A DNA stretch of 6,144 nucleotides, taken from positions 1 through 6,144 of the forward strand of contig CABUOH010000075.1 in assembly GCA_902493085.1 (NCBI GenBank), written 5' to 3'. The position numbers and the translations under genes were made by a program. Numbering within the stretch: the stretch's first letter is position 1; each line of letters begins with the position of its first letter. Positions 1-4,985 of this stretch are shown piece by piece. Source of the stretch: an uncultured Sutterella sp. Lineage in GTDB: Bacteria; Pseudomonadota; Gammaproteobacteria; Burkholderiales; Burkholderiaceae_F. The notes below the pieces were generated by a model. That model had not been told where the DNA came from. It saw nothing but the letters and a program-made list of their open reading frames with translations, and searched no databases.

Positions 1-58
1 TGAGAAGGATCTGAATTCGACTGTGCACCGGGGAGATTCCAAAAATCGAGCAAGACAT

Positions 59-80
59 AGACTATGCCCTATCGTAGTCT
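59..80. repeat. Inverted repeat, possible operator or small hairpin
   Basis: AGACTATG at 59-66 pairs with CGTAGTCT at 73-80 across a 6-base centre, with one T-G wobble. No T-run follows on either strand, so it is not a terminator. It lies about 180 bases upstream of the TIM-barrel gene and directly before a possible minus-strand start at 56-58, so an operator between divergent genes is conceivable. That role is inference. Confidence 0.3.
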
Positions 81-188
81 TCGCCCGGATTGAATTTCAC
101 GAACAGAGGGTTTTCACCACCGCTCTCGGCTACCTCCCTCGACCCGTATCGCCGTTGGCACTAGTTCTTTAGGATGAAAGGCATGCAT

Positions 189-226
189 AAGGCGCGGGTT
201 CCCCGCCGAACCCCGGAGGGCGCCTT
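189..226 (+). promoter_or_regulatory. Two-tier leader hairpin upstream of the TIM-barrel gene
   Basis: An outer 7-bp stem (AAGGCGC 189-195 with GCGCCTT 220-226) encloses an inner 6-bp stem (GGGTTC 196-201 with GAACCC 208-213) with a 6-base loop. The unpaired right-hand bulge at 214-219 reads CGGAGG, which resembles a Shine-Dalgarno sequence but has no start codon at the proper distance. The true site, AAGGAG at 245-250, lies outside the hairpin 19 bases downstream. No T-run follows, so it is not a terminator. It may stabilise the mRNA 5' end or modulate translation; function unknown. Confidence 0.4.
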
Positions 227-259
227 CAATCAGACTAACCAGCCAAGGAGAAAAACATC

Positions 260-1213
260 ATGCTTTCGAACCGTCGTCGCTTCCTTCAGGGTGCCGCCGC
301 CACGGGCGTTGCCGCCACCGCCGGTCTCTGGAGCCATGCCGCCTCTGCGAAGGTCGCCCCCGTCACGCTCAAGGACCGCAAATATGAACCGCTGAAGCTG
401 CCGCGCCCGATCAGTCTTGCCGCCCTGACCGTGCTTGACGTTTCGCCCGCCAATCAGGTCCTCTGCGCCGCCAAGGCCGGCTACAGCCACGTGGGCATTC
501 GTCTCGTCCCGGCCACGCCGACCGAAACCCAGTACGACATGATCGGCGACACGCCGATGATTCGCGAAGTCGAAGCCAACCTGAAGGCCACGGGCGTCAA
601 GGTGCTCGACATCGAAATTCTCCGCATCAAGCCCGACACCCGCGCCGTCAACTGGAAGGCCTTCTTTGAAACCGGCGCCCGTCTCGGCGCCACGCAGGTG
701 CTCTGCGCCGGGAACGACCCGGACATCAACCGCCTGACGGACAACTATGCCGAGCTCTGCGAACTCGCTCATCCGTACGGCCTCAACCTCAACATCGAGC
801 CGATGCCCTGGTGCGACGTCTCGACCGTCAAGCAGCAGGGCGAGATCCTTCGCAAGATCAATCGTCCGAACGCCGGCTGCCTCGTCGACCCGATCCACTT
901 CTATCGCGCCAAGAACGACTACAAGGACATCGACAACCTGCCCGCCGGCTCCCTCAAGTACTGCCAGATGTGCGACATCACGGCCGAGATGCCCGACACG
1001 ATGGAAGGCATCCTCTATCAGGCCCGCAACTTCCGCCTCTCTCCGGGCACCGGTGCGGCCGACCTCGTGCAGCTTCTCAAGCATTTGCCCGACCTGCCGA
1101 TCTCCATCGAGGCCTGCAACGCCGATCTCGCCCTGACGATGTCTCCGCTTGACCGTGCCCGCATGTACCTCGAAGACATGGTTGCCGTGCTCAACGCCGC
1201 CGGCGAACGCTGA
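260..1213 (+). CDS. Tat-exported TIM-barrel protein, sugar phosphate isomerase/epimerase (xylose-isomerase-like) superfamily
   Basis: This 317-aa protein probably acts on a sugar, polyol or related small molecule outside the cytoplasm; substrate and reaction are unknown. The N-terminus has a twin-arginine signal: NRRRFLQ at residues 4-10, an Ala/Gly-rich hydrophobic stretch to about 28, and an AxA cleavage site (AASA, 27-30) before Lys31. This means export in folded form by the Tat system. The rest fits the AP-endonuclease-2/xylose-isomerase-like barrel. Likely metal ligands, by pattern, are Glu180 (NIEPMPW), Asp210 and His213 (VDPIHFY), Gln236 (YCQMCD) and Glu284 (SIEACN). Gln236 stands where D-tagatose-3-epimerase-type enzymes carry His; from memory, a related subfamily often reads QLCD here. 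Cys235 and Cys238 form a CxxC. The start is set by AAGGAG at 245-250, nine bases before the ATG, and the Tat motif begins at once. It is single, convergent with frr, and ends at a strong terminator. Superfamily confident, function not. Confidence 0.87.
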   Translation: MLSNRRRFLQGAAATGVAATAGLWSHAASAKVAPVTLKDRKYEPLKLPRPISLAALTVLDVSPANQVLCAAKAGYSHVGIRLVPATPTETQYDMIGDTPMIREVEANLKATGVKVLDIEILRIKPDTRAVNWKAFFETGARLGATQVLCAGNDPDINRLTDNYAELCELAHPYGLNLNIEPMPWCDVSTVKQQGEILRKINRPNAGCLVDPIHFYRAKNDYKDIDNLPAGSLKYCQMCDITAEMPDTMEGILYQARNFRLSPGTGAADLVQLLKHLPDLPISIEACNADLALTMSPLDRARMYLEDMVAVLNAAGER

Positions 1214-1266
1214 TCCGGCTGACGAGCTCTCAAAAAGTTCTCCTCTTTTTTGTGCATCCCCCGCAC

Positions 1267-1300
1267 CGGCGGATTCCTTCGGGAATCCGCCGATTTTTTT
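1267..1300 (+). terminator. Strong intrinsic terminator of the TIM-barrel gene
   Basis: A perfect 11-bp stem (1267-1277 with 1282-1292) is closed by a TTCG tetraloop on a C-G pair, the extra-stable cUUCGg type, and is followed by A and seven Ts (1294-1300). It starts 53 bases after the TGA stop of the gene. It stops plus-strand transcription before it enters frr from behind. Confidence 0.93.
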
Positions 1301-1314
1301 GTTCCACCCGTGAC

Positions 1315-1348
1315 AAAAAAGCCTGCAGAACGCATCCTGCAGGCTTTT
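1315..1348 (-). terminator. Terminator of frr, possibly bidirectional
   Basis: An 8-bp perfect stem (GCCTGCAG 1321-1328 with CTGCAGGC 1337-1344) has an 8-base loop. Read on the minus strand it is followed by six Ts (1315-1320) and lies 26 bases beyond the frr stop, so it ends the operon. Four Ts at 1345-1348 give it weaker potential on the plus strand too, as a backup to the preceding terminator. Confidence 0.88.
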
Positions 1349-1370
1349 CGTCAAGCGAGACGACGGACGG

Positions 1371-1931
1371 TTAAACCGTCATGATTTCCTTGTCCTTCTC
1401 GGCCACGACCTTGTCGACTTCGCCGATGTAGCGGTCGGTGATCTTCTGGATTTCGGTTTCGGCGCGGCGCTGATCGTCCTCGCTGATTTCCTTGTCCTTG
1501 CAGAGACGGTCGACGTGCGTGTTGGCATCGCGGCGGAGGTTGCGGACGGCAACCTTGGCGTCTTCGCCCATGCCCTTGACGACCTTCGTGAGCTCGCGGC
1601 GGCGTTCTTCGGTGAGCGGAGGCAGCGGCACGCGGATCACCATGCCGCTCGTGGCCGGATTGAGGCCGAGGTCGGAATTGCGGATGGCCTTTTCAACGAC
1701 GGCGACCATGTTCTTTTCCCAGGGCTGAACCGTGAGGGTGCGGGCGTCGCCGACGCCGAGCTGGGCGACCTGCGTGAGCGGCGTCGGGCAGCCGTAGTAG
1801 TCGACCATGATGTGTTCGAGAAGGCCCGTGGAGGCACGGCCCGTACGGATCTTCGTGAAGTCTTCGCGAAGCGTTTCGATGGTGCGTCCCATCTTGTGCT
1901 GGGTCTGGCTGATGATGTCAGCAACAGTCAT
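1371..1931 (-). CDS. frr: Ribosome recycling factor (RRF)
   Basis: RRF works with EF-G in the cytoplasm to split the ribosome after termination and free it from mRNA and tRNA. The protein has 186 residues, against 185 in E. coli. Visible family features are the N-terminal helix with KIRTGRAS (27-34), the YYGCPTPL segment (45-52) leading into domain II, VPLPPLTEERR (101-111), and the conserved NLRRDAN (131-137) of the long-helix bundle. Hydrophilic helices with many charged residues run to the C-terminus. An in-frame ATG at 1998-2000 would add 23 residues, but those are unlike any RRF; AGGAG at 1938-1942 sits six bases before the ATG at 1929-1931, which settles the start. It is last in the operon, 161 bases after pyrH, and ends in its own terminator. 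It faces the exported TIM-barrel gene tail to tail. Confidence 0.99.
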   Translation of the reverse strand: MTVADIISQTQHKMGRTIETLREDFTKIRTGRASTGLLEHIMVDYYGCPTPLTQVAQLGVGDARTLTVQPWEKNMVAVVEKAIRNSDLGLNPATSGMVIRVPLPPLTEERRRELTKVVKGMGEDAKVAVRNLRRDANTHVDRLCKDKEISEDDQRRAETEIQKITDRYIGEVDKVVAEKDKEIMTV

Positions 1932-1937
1932 TTTTAG

Positions 1938-1942
1938 CTCCT
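1938..1942 (-). promoter_or_regulatory. Ribosome binding site that fixes the frr start
   Basis: The minus strand reads AGGAG six bases before the ATG at 1929-1931. The upstream in-frame ATG at 1998-2000 would put this site inside the coding region, and its extra residues do not match RRF. The shorter start is therefore preferred. Confidence 0.9.
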
Positions 1943-2024
1943 GATTGGATTTCCGCACAGTCCCTCGCGGACGGGCAGAAAATGCGCCGTACCGCACCAT
2001 AAGGCGGGCGACGCTTTGGGATTG

Positions 2025-2065
2025 AAAAAAGTGAAGAGCCTGCGGGCCGTCTGGTCTGCAGGCTC
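2025..2065 (-). terminator. Terminator-like hairpin (attenuator) between pyrH and frr
   Basis: GAGCCTGC at 2036-2043 pairs perfectly with GCAGGCTC at 2058-2065, with a 14-base loop. On the minus strand the stem is followed by TTCAC and then six Ts (2025-2030). The T-run starts five bases late and the loop is wide, so it is probably a partial terminator that lowers frr expression, or an mRNA end-stabilising structure after pyrH. I see no convincing frr promoter after it, so some readthrough must reach frr. Confidence 0.5.
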
Positions 2066-2075
2066 ACGTCATGCC

Positions 2076-2094
2076 GATATTTTATCCAAATATC
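2076..2094 (-). other. Small hairpin overlapping the pyrH stop codon
   Basis: GATATTT at 2076-2082 pairs with AAATATC at 2088-2094 across a 5-base loop, and the pyrH stop (2093-2095) lies in the stem. The stem is A/T-rich and would be opened by terminating ribosomes. It may protect the 3' end of the pyrH message, or be chance. Confidence 0.3.
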
Positions 2095-2830
2095 AGGAAT
2101 GCACGAGCGTGCCTTCCTGTTCGCCGAGAATGACGCGGCGCAGAGCGCCCTTCTTGTTGATGTTGAAGACCTTGATCGGCAGGCCCTGTTCGCGGCAGAG
2201 CGCGAAGGCGGTGGCGTCCATCACCTTGAGGTTGGAGCGAAGCGCGTCGTCGAAGGTGATCTCTTCGAACATCGTGGCGGTCGGATCCTTCTTCGGGTCG
2301 GCCGTGTAGATGCCGTCGACCTTCGTGGCCTTGATCACGATCTCGGCGCCGATTTCGGCACCGCGCAGGGCGGCGGTCGTGTCGGTCGTCATGAAGGGAT
2401 TGCCCGTGCCCGCGGCGAAGATCACGACGCGGCCGAGACGGAGATGGCGAAGGGCCTTGCCGCGAATGTAGGGCTCGGCGACCTGCTCGATGTTGAGGGC
2501 GGACTGAACGCGGGCTTCAACGCCGTTGTTGCGGCAGGCATCCTGAAGGGCCATGGCGTTCATGACCGTGGCGAGCATGCCCATGTAGTCGCCCGTGGCA
2601 CGGTCCATGCCGGTCGCGCCGAGCGCGACGCCGCGGAAGATGTTGCCGCCGCCCACAACGATGCCGACCTGAACGCCAAGCTCGACGACGCTCTTGATTT
2701 CCTCGACCATGCGGGCAAGAACCGTGCGGTTGATGCCGAAGCTGTCTTCACCCATCAGGGCTTCGCCGGAAAGCTTGAGAAGAATGCGCTTGTAGGCGGG
2801 CTTGGCCGCCGTTTCCGCCGTCTGATCCAT
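2093..2830 (-). CDS. pyrH: UMP kinase (uridylate kinase)
   Basis: PyrH phosphorylates UMP to UDP with ATP, a step in pyrimidine nucleotide synthesis. The bacterial enzyme is a cytoplasmic hexamer of the amino-acid-kinase fold, typically activated by GTP and inhibited by UTP. At 245 residues it is close to the E. coli enzyme (241). Motifs in order: KLSGEAL (19-25), GGGNIFRG (60-67), MDRATGDYMGML (75-86) of the UMP site, GTGNPFMTTDTTAALR (141-156), KATKVDGIYTADP (167-179) of the nucleotide site, and KVMDATAFALC (202-212). The ATG at 2828-2830 is preceded by GGAG (2838-2841) at seven bases, and the N-terminal tail before AYKRILLKLSG is of ordinary length. It lies between tsf and frr, the usual order, but is set apart from tsf by 290 bases with a terminator and its own -10 box, so it can be expressed apart from rpsB-tsf. 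Confidence 0.99.
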   Translation of the reverse strand: MDQTAETAAKPAYKRILLKLSGEALMGEDSFGINRTVLARMVEEIKSVVELGVQVGIVVGGGNIFRGVALGATGMDRATGDYMGMLATVMNAMALQDACRNNGVEARVQSALNIEQVAEPYIRGKALRHLRLGRVVIFAAGTGNPFMTTDTTAALRGAEIGAEIVIKATKVDGIYTADPKKDPTATMFEEITFDDALRSNLKVMDATAFALCREQGLPIKVFNINKKGALRRVILGEQEGTLVHS

Positions 2831-2919
2831 ATCGTCACTCCGAAAGTCAAACTGAAAGTTGTGCTGTCAACCATGCCCGCAAGCGTCTGAAAAACGCGCT
2901 GCGTAGGCAAAATTACCTA

Positions 2920-2957
2920 ATTATAAGCCACGGTGTTTGAGGCGAAAAAATATTTTT
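2920..2957 (-). promoter_or_regulatory. Probable promoter of pyrH
   Basis: The minus strand carries a perfect TATAAT -10 box (plus-strand ATTATA, 2920-2925). The -35 hexamer at 17-base spacing (2943-2948) reads TTTTCG, which is poor, but the surrounding A/T palindrome at 2946-2957 could act as an UP-like element. Expected transcription start is near 2913, giving a leader of about 80 bases. It lies between the tsf terminator and pyrH, which is where a separate promoter would be needed. Confidence 0.6.
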
Positions 2958-3021
2958 GCGCGCCGAAGATCGGCACAATGAGCGCGCAATGAGGCCGCAT
3001 GAAGCGGATGAATGAAGCGCA

Positions 3022-3077
3022 CAAAACAAAAGAAACCAAAACAAAACGGGATGTCTCGCAATGGAGGCATCCCGTTT
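3022..3077 (-). terminator. Terminator downstream of tsf
   Basis: A perfect 10-bp stem (AAACGGGATG 3044-3053 with CATCCCGTTT 3068-3077) extends, after one weak position, by three more pairs around a 6-base loop. On the minus strand the stem runs into a long T-rich tail across 3022-3046, broken by single G and C bases. It lies 44 bases after the tsf stop and should end most rpsB-tsf transcripts before pyrH. Confidence 0.8.
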
Positions 3078-3090
3078 CTTGAGGCCGGTC

Positions 3091-3108
3091 AAAAAAGCCG
3101 GCGGCTTT
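3091..3108 (-). terminator. Short terminator-like hairpin just after tsf
   Basis: AAAGCC at 3094-3099 and GGCTTT at 3103-3108 form a 6-bp stem with a 3-base loop, and the minus strand continues in Ts (six in all at 3091-3096, three of them within the stem). It lies 12 bases after the tsf stop, ahead of the larger terminator. The stem is short, so it is likely a minor or accessory element. Confidence 0.4.
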
Positions 3109-3120
3109 AGCGCTTAGGGC

Positions 3121-4005
3121 TTAGGCCTGGGCGGCGGCAACCTGAGCGGCGACTTCGGCGGCGAAGTCGTCAACGCGCTTTTCGATGCCTTCGCCGACGA
3201 CGAAGAGCGTGTAACCGGCGATCTGGGCGCCAGCACCCTTCACGAGTTCGCCGACGGACTTCTTGTCGTCCTTGACGAACGGCTGGTTGACGAGCGTGAC
3301 TTCCTTGAGGAACTTCTTGACCGTGCCTTCGGCGATGCGTTCAAGCATGGCTTCGGGCTTGCCGGCTTCGCGGGCCTTTTCGATGGCGATGCGGCGTTCG
3401 GCTTCGATCTGGGCCTGGTCAACGCCGGTCTCGTCGAGAGCCTTCGGCTTGGCGGCGGCGATGTGCATGGCCACGTCGTGGGAGAGTTCGGCATTGCCGC
3501 CGATCACGTCAACGATGACGCCGATCTTGGAGCCGTGGATGTAGGAGTTGAGTTCGCCCTTGGCTTCGACGCGGGTGAAGCGGCGGAACGTCATGTTTTC
3601 GCCGATCTTGCCGACGAGGGCCTTGCGGACGTCTTCGAGCGTGGCGTCGCCGATCTTGCAGGCGGCGAGGGCTTCGATGTCGGCCGGGTTCTGTTCGGCA
3701 ACGGCGCGGACGGCGTCAGCAGCCATCTGCAGGAATTCCGGGTTCTTGGCAACGAAGTCGGTTTCGGAGTTGACTTCGAGGATGGCACCGAGCTTGCGAT
3801 CGTCGGAAAGGTAGACGGCAACAACGCCTTCAGCAGCGATGCGGGCGGCGGCCTTCGTGGCCTTGTTGCCGAGCTTGACGCGAAGGATTTCCTCGGCCTT
3901 GGCCATGTCGCCGTCGGCTTCCGTGAGGGCCTTCTTGCATTCCATCATCGGGGCGTCCGTCTTGACACGCAGTTCCTTGACCATCGCGGCGGTAATAGCA
4001 GCCAT
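3121..4005 (-). CDS. tsf: Elongation factor Ts
   Basis: EF-Ts is the nucleotide-exchange factor that removes GDP from EF-Tu so that GTP can bind and another aminoacyl-tRNA can be delivered. The protein has 294 residues, slightly longer than the E. coli one (283). The N-terminal UBA-like module carries VKELRVKTDAPMMECKKAL (9-27), followed by the key EF-Tu contact EVNSETDFVAKN (77-88), where Asp83 and Phe84 match the residues that intrude near the EF-Tu Mg site. The core subdomain has HGSKIGVIVDV (157-167), and a charged helical stretch around 195-228 fits the coiled coil. QPFVKDDKKSVGEL (241-254) and VGEGIEKRVDDFAAEVAAQ (270-288) are typical of the C-terminal module. The ATG at 4003-4005 follows AGGAG (4013-4017) at seven bases. 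It is second after rpsB, 221 bases downstream past a run of hairpins. Confidence 0.99.
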   Translation of the reverse strand: MAAITAAMVKELRVKTDAPMMECKKALTEADGDMAKAEEILRVKLGNKATKAAARIAAEGVVAVYLSDDRKLGAILEVNSETDFVAKNPEFLQMAADAVRAVAEQNPADIEALAACKIGDATLEDVRKALVGKIGENMTFRRFTRVEAKGELNSYIHGSKIGVIVDVIGGNAELSHDVAMHIAAAKPKALDETGVDQAQIEAERRIAIEKAREAGKPEAMLERIAEGTVKKFLKEVTLVNQPFVKDDKKSVGELVKGAGAQIAGYTLFVVGEGIEKRVDDFAAEVAAQVAAAQA

Positions 4006-4054
4006 GTTTACTCTCCTAGAGTATCAGTAGAAAATTTATGAATTCAGAATCACG

Positions 4055-4087
4055 AAAAAAAGGGGGTGACATGATGTCGCCCCCTTT
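4055..4087 (-). terminator. Terminator-like attenuator between rpsB and tsf
   Basis: A 13-pair hairpin (4059-4071 with 4075-4087) has five G-C pairs at its base, one imperfect position at 4067/4079 and a 3-base loop. On the minus strand it is followed by a run of seven Ts (4055-4061, three of them in the stem). It has every mark of an intrinsic terminator, yet tsf starts only about 50 bases later with no convincing promoter of its own. It therefore most likely acts as a partial terminator that sets the S2 to EF-Ts ratio. Confidence 0.8.
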
Positions 4088-4098
4088 CTTCAGCCGGT

Positions 4099-4135
4099 AG
4101 CCTGAGGGCAGAAGTATTTCGACCTGCCAGAGGCT
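4099..4135 (-). other. Hairpin 3 of the rpsB-tsf spacer
   Basis: AGCCT at 4099-4103 pairs with AGGCT at 4131-4135, and after a small internal loop GGCAG at 4107-4111 pairs with CTGCC at 4124-4128, leaving a 12-base loop. No T-run follows on the minus strand. It belongs to the series of hairpins between rpsB and tsf. Confidence 0.5.
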
Positions 4136-4147
4136 CCTGCTTAAGGA

Positions 4148-4165
4148 CAGAGTCGCGGTACTCTG
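4148..4165 (-). other. Hairpin 2 of the rpsB-tsf spacer
   Basis: CAGAGT at 4148-4153 pairs perfectly with ACTCTG at 4160-4165 around a 6-base loop. It stands four bases from the next hairpin, so the two could stack. No T-run follows. Confidence 0.45.
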
Positions 4166-4169
4166 CGAA

Positions 4170-4197
4170 CGGTCGACATTGTAATGGATGTCGACCG
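4170..4197 (-). other. Hairpin 1 of the rpsB-tsf spacer, just after rpsB
   Basis: CGGTCGACAT at 4170-4179 pairs perfectly over 10 bp with ATGTCGACCG at 4188-4197 around an 8-base loop. It lies 29 bases after the rpsB stop and has no T-run, so it is not an intrinsic terminator. It may protect the rpsB 3' end, be an RNase processing site, or be a protein-binding element. Confidence 0.6.
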
Positions 4198-4226
4198 CCG
4201 GTGCAGGGATTCCGCTTCAACCGAAA

Positions 4227-4985
4227 TTAGGCAGCGGGCTGTTCTTCGGCTTCAGCAGCCACTTCGACGAATTCTTCGTCAGCGGCGGCTTCGACGATTT
4301 CCGTCTGGCTGTCGGCACGGCCGGCCAGAACGGCGTCGGCGATGCCGCGGGCGTAAATGGCGACGGCCTTGGAGGAGTCGTCATTGCCCGGAACGACGTA
4401 GTCAACGCCAGCCGGAGAGTGGTTCGTGTCGACGATGCCGATGACCGGGATGCCGAGCTTGTTGGCTTCCTGGATGGCGATCTTGTGGTAGCCGACGTCA
4501 ACGATGAAGAGAGCGTCCGGAAGAGCGGTCATTTCCTTGATGCCGCCGATGGACTTGTTGAGCTTCTCAACGTTGCGCTGGAAGTCAAGGGCTTCCTTCT
4601 TCGTCAGGTTGGCAGCGGAGCCGTCTTCGAGCTGCTGTTCCATGTCCTTGAGACGCTTGATCGTGCCGCGCACCGTCTTGAAGTTGGTGAGCGTACCGCC
4701 GAGCCAGCGCTGGTCAACCCAGCAGCTGCCGCAACGCTGGGCTTCGGCGGCGATGATTTCGCGACCGCCGCGCTTGGCGTCGACGAAGAGGATCTTGCCG
4801 CCCTGAGCGGAGAGCTGACGGGCGAACTTGCAGGCTTCTTCGAACTTGGCAACCGTCTTTTCGAGGTTGATGATGTGAATCTTGTTGCGGGCGCCAAAGA
4901 TGTACTGACCCATCTTCGGGTTCCAGAAACGGGTCTGGTGACCGAAGTGGCAACCAGCTTCAAGCATTTCACGCATGCTGACCAT
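4227..4985 (-). CDS. rpsB: 30S ribosomal protein S2
   Basis: S2 is a late-assembling small-subunit protein on the back of the 30S head-body junction and is needed for S1 to bind. The protein has 252 residues against 241 in E. coli. It opens MVSMREMLEAGCHFGHQTRFWNPK in parallel with the E. coli protein; FGARNKIHIINLEKT (30-44), KILFVDAKR (64-72), RWLGGTLTNFKTV (93-105) and the signature from PDALF (156) to LGIP (180) are all clear, followed by DTNHSPAGVDYVVPGNDD (186-203). The tail after 225 is rich in Ala and Glu and is slightly longer than in E. coli; such tails vary. The start is 4983-4985, with GGAG at 4995-4998 nine bases before it, a little far. It is first in its transcript behind a strong promoter and a long leader, and diverges from map. 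Confidence 0.99.
   Translation of the reverse strand: MVSMREMLEAGCHFGHQTRFWNPKMGQYIFGARNKIHIINLEKTVAKFEEACKFARQLSAQGGKILFVDAKRGGREIIAAEAQRCGSCWVDQRWLGGTLTNFKTVRGTIKRLKDMEQQLEDGSAANLTKKEALDFQRNVEKLNKSIGGIKEMTALPDALFIVDVGYHKIAIQEANKLGIPVIGIVDTNHSPAGVDYVVPGNDDSSKAVAIYARGIADAVLAGRADSQTEIVEAAADEEFVEVAAEAEEQPAA

Larger units (their letters stand above)
1..259. other. Non-coding upstream region of the exported TIM-barrel gene
   Basis: I see no gene I can support here. A plus-strand frame is open from the left edge to a TAG at 170-172, but it uses many codons rare elsewhere in the window (AGA, CTA, ATA-like A/T-rich choices) and its translation resembles nothing I know. A minus-strand frame is open from an ATG at 56-58 to the left edge, too short to judge. 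The region holds an inverted repeat at 59-80, a larger leader hairpin at 189-226 and a ribosome binding site at 245-250. TTGGCA at 155-160 resembles a -35 box, but no good -10 box lies 16-18 bases after it, so I do not call a promoter. Confidence 0.5.

Noticed and set aside
174..395. 73-codon plus-strand frame overlapping the start of the TIM-barrel gene
   Set aside because: Arg/Pro-rich translation without family features. AGGATG gives it no spaced RBS, and it overlaps the firmly supported gene in another frame.
230..1354. Long 374-codon open frame on the minus strand opposite the TIM-barrel gene
   Set aside because: It mirrors the real gene in a GC-rich sequence, has no family resemblance, and runs through both terminators. 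The plus-strand gene has an RBS, a Tat signal and a family fold.
1932..2000. N-terminal extension of frr from the ATG at 1998-2000
   Set aside because: The 23 extra residues do not match RRF, and AGGAG at 1938-1942 points to the ATG at 1929-1931.
2099..2890. 263-codon plus-strand frame opposite pyrH
   Set aside because: Antisense shadow of a fully recognised UMP kinase; rich in Asp/His/Gly/Ala as expected for reversed GC-rich codons.
3463..4041. 192-codon plus-strand frame opposite tsf
   Set aside because: Antisense shadow of EF-Ts with no recognisable domain or RBS.
4006..4054. Possible tsf promoter (GATACT or TAAATT as -10)
   Set aside because: A/T-rich but no matching -35 at proper spacing; readthrough of the attenuator explains expression more simply.
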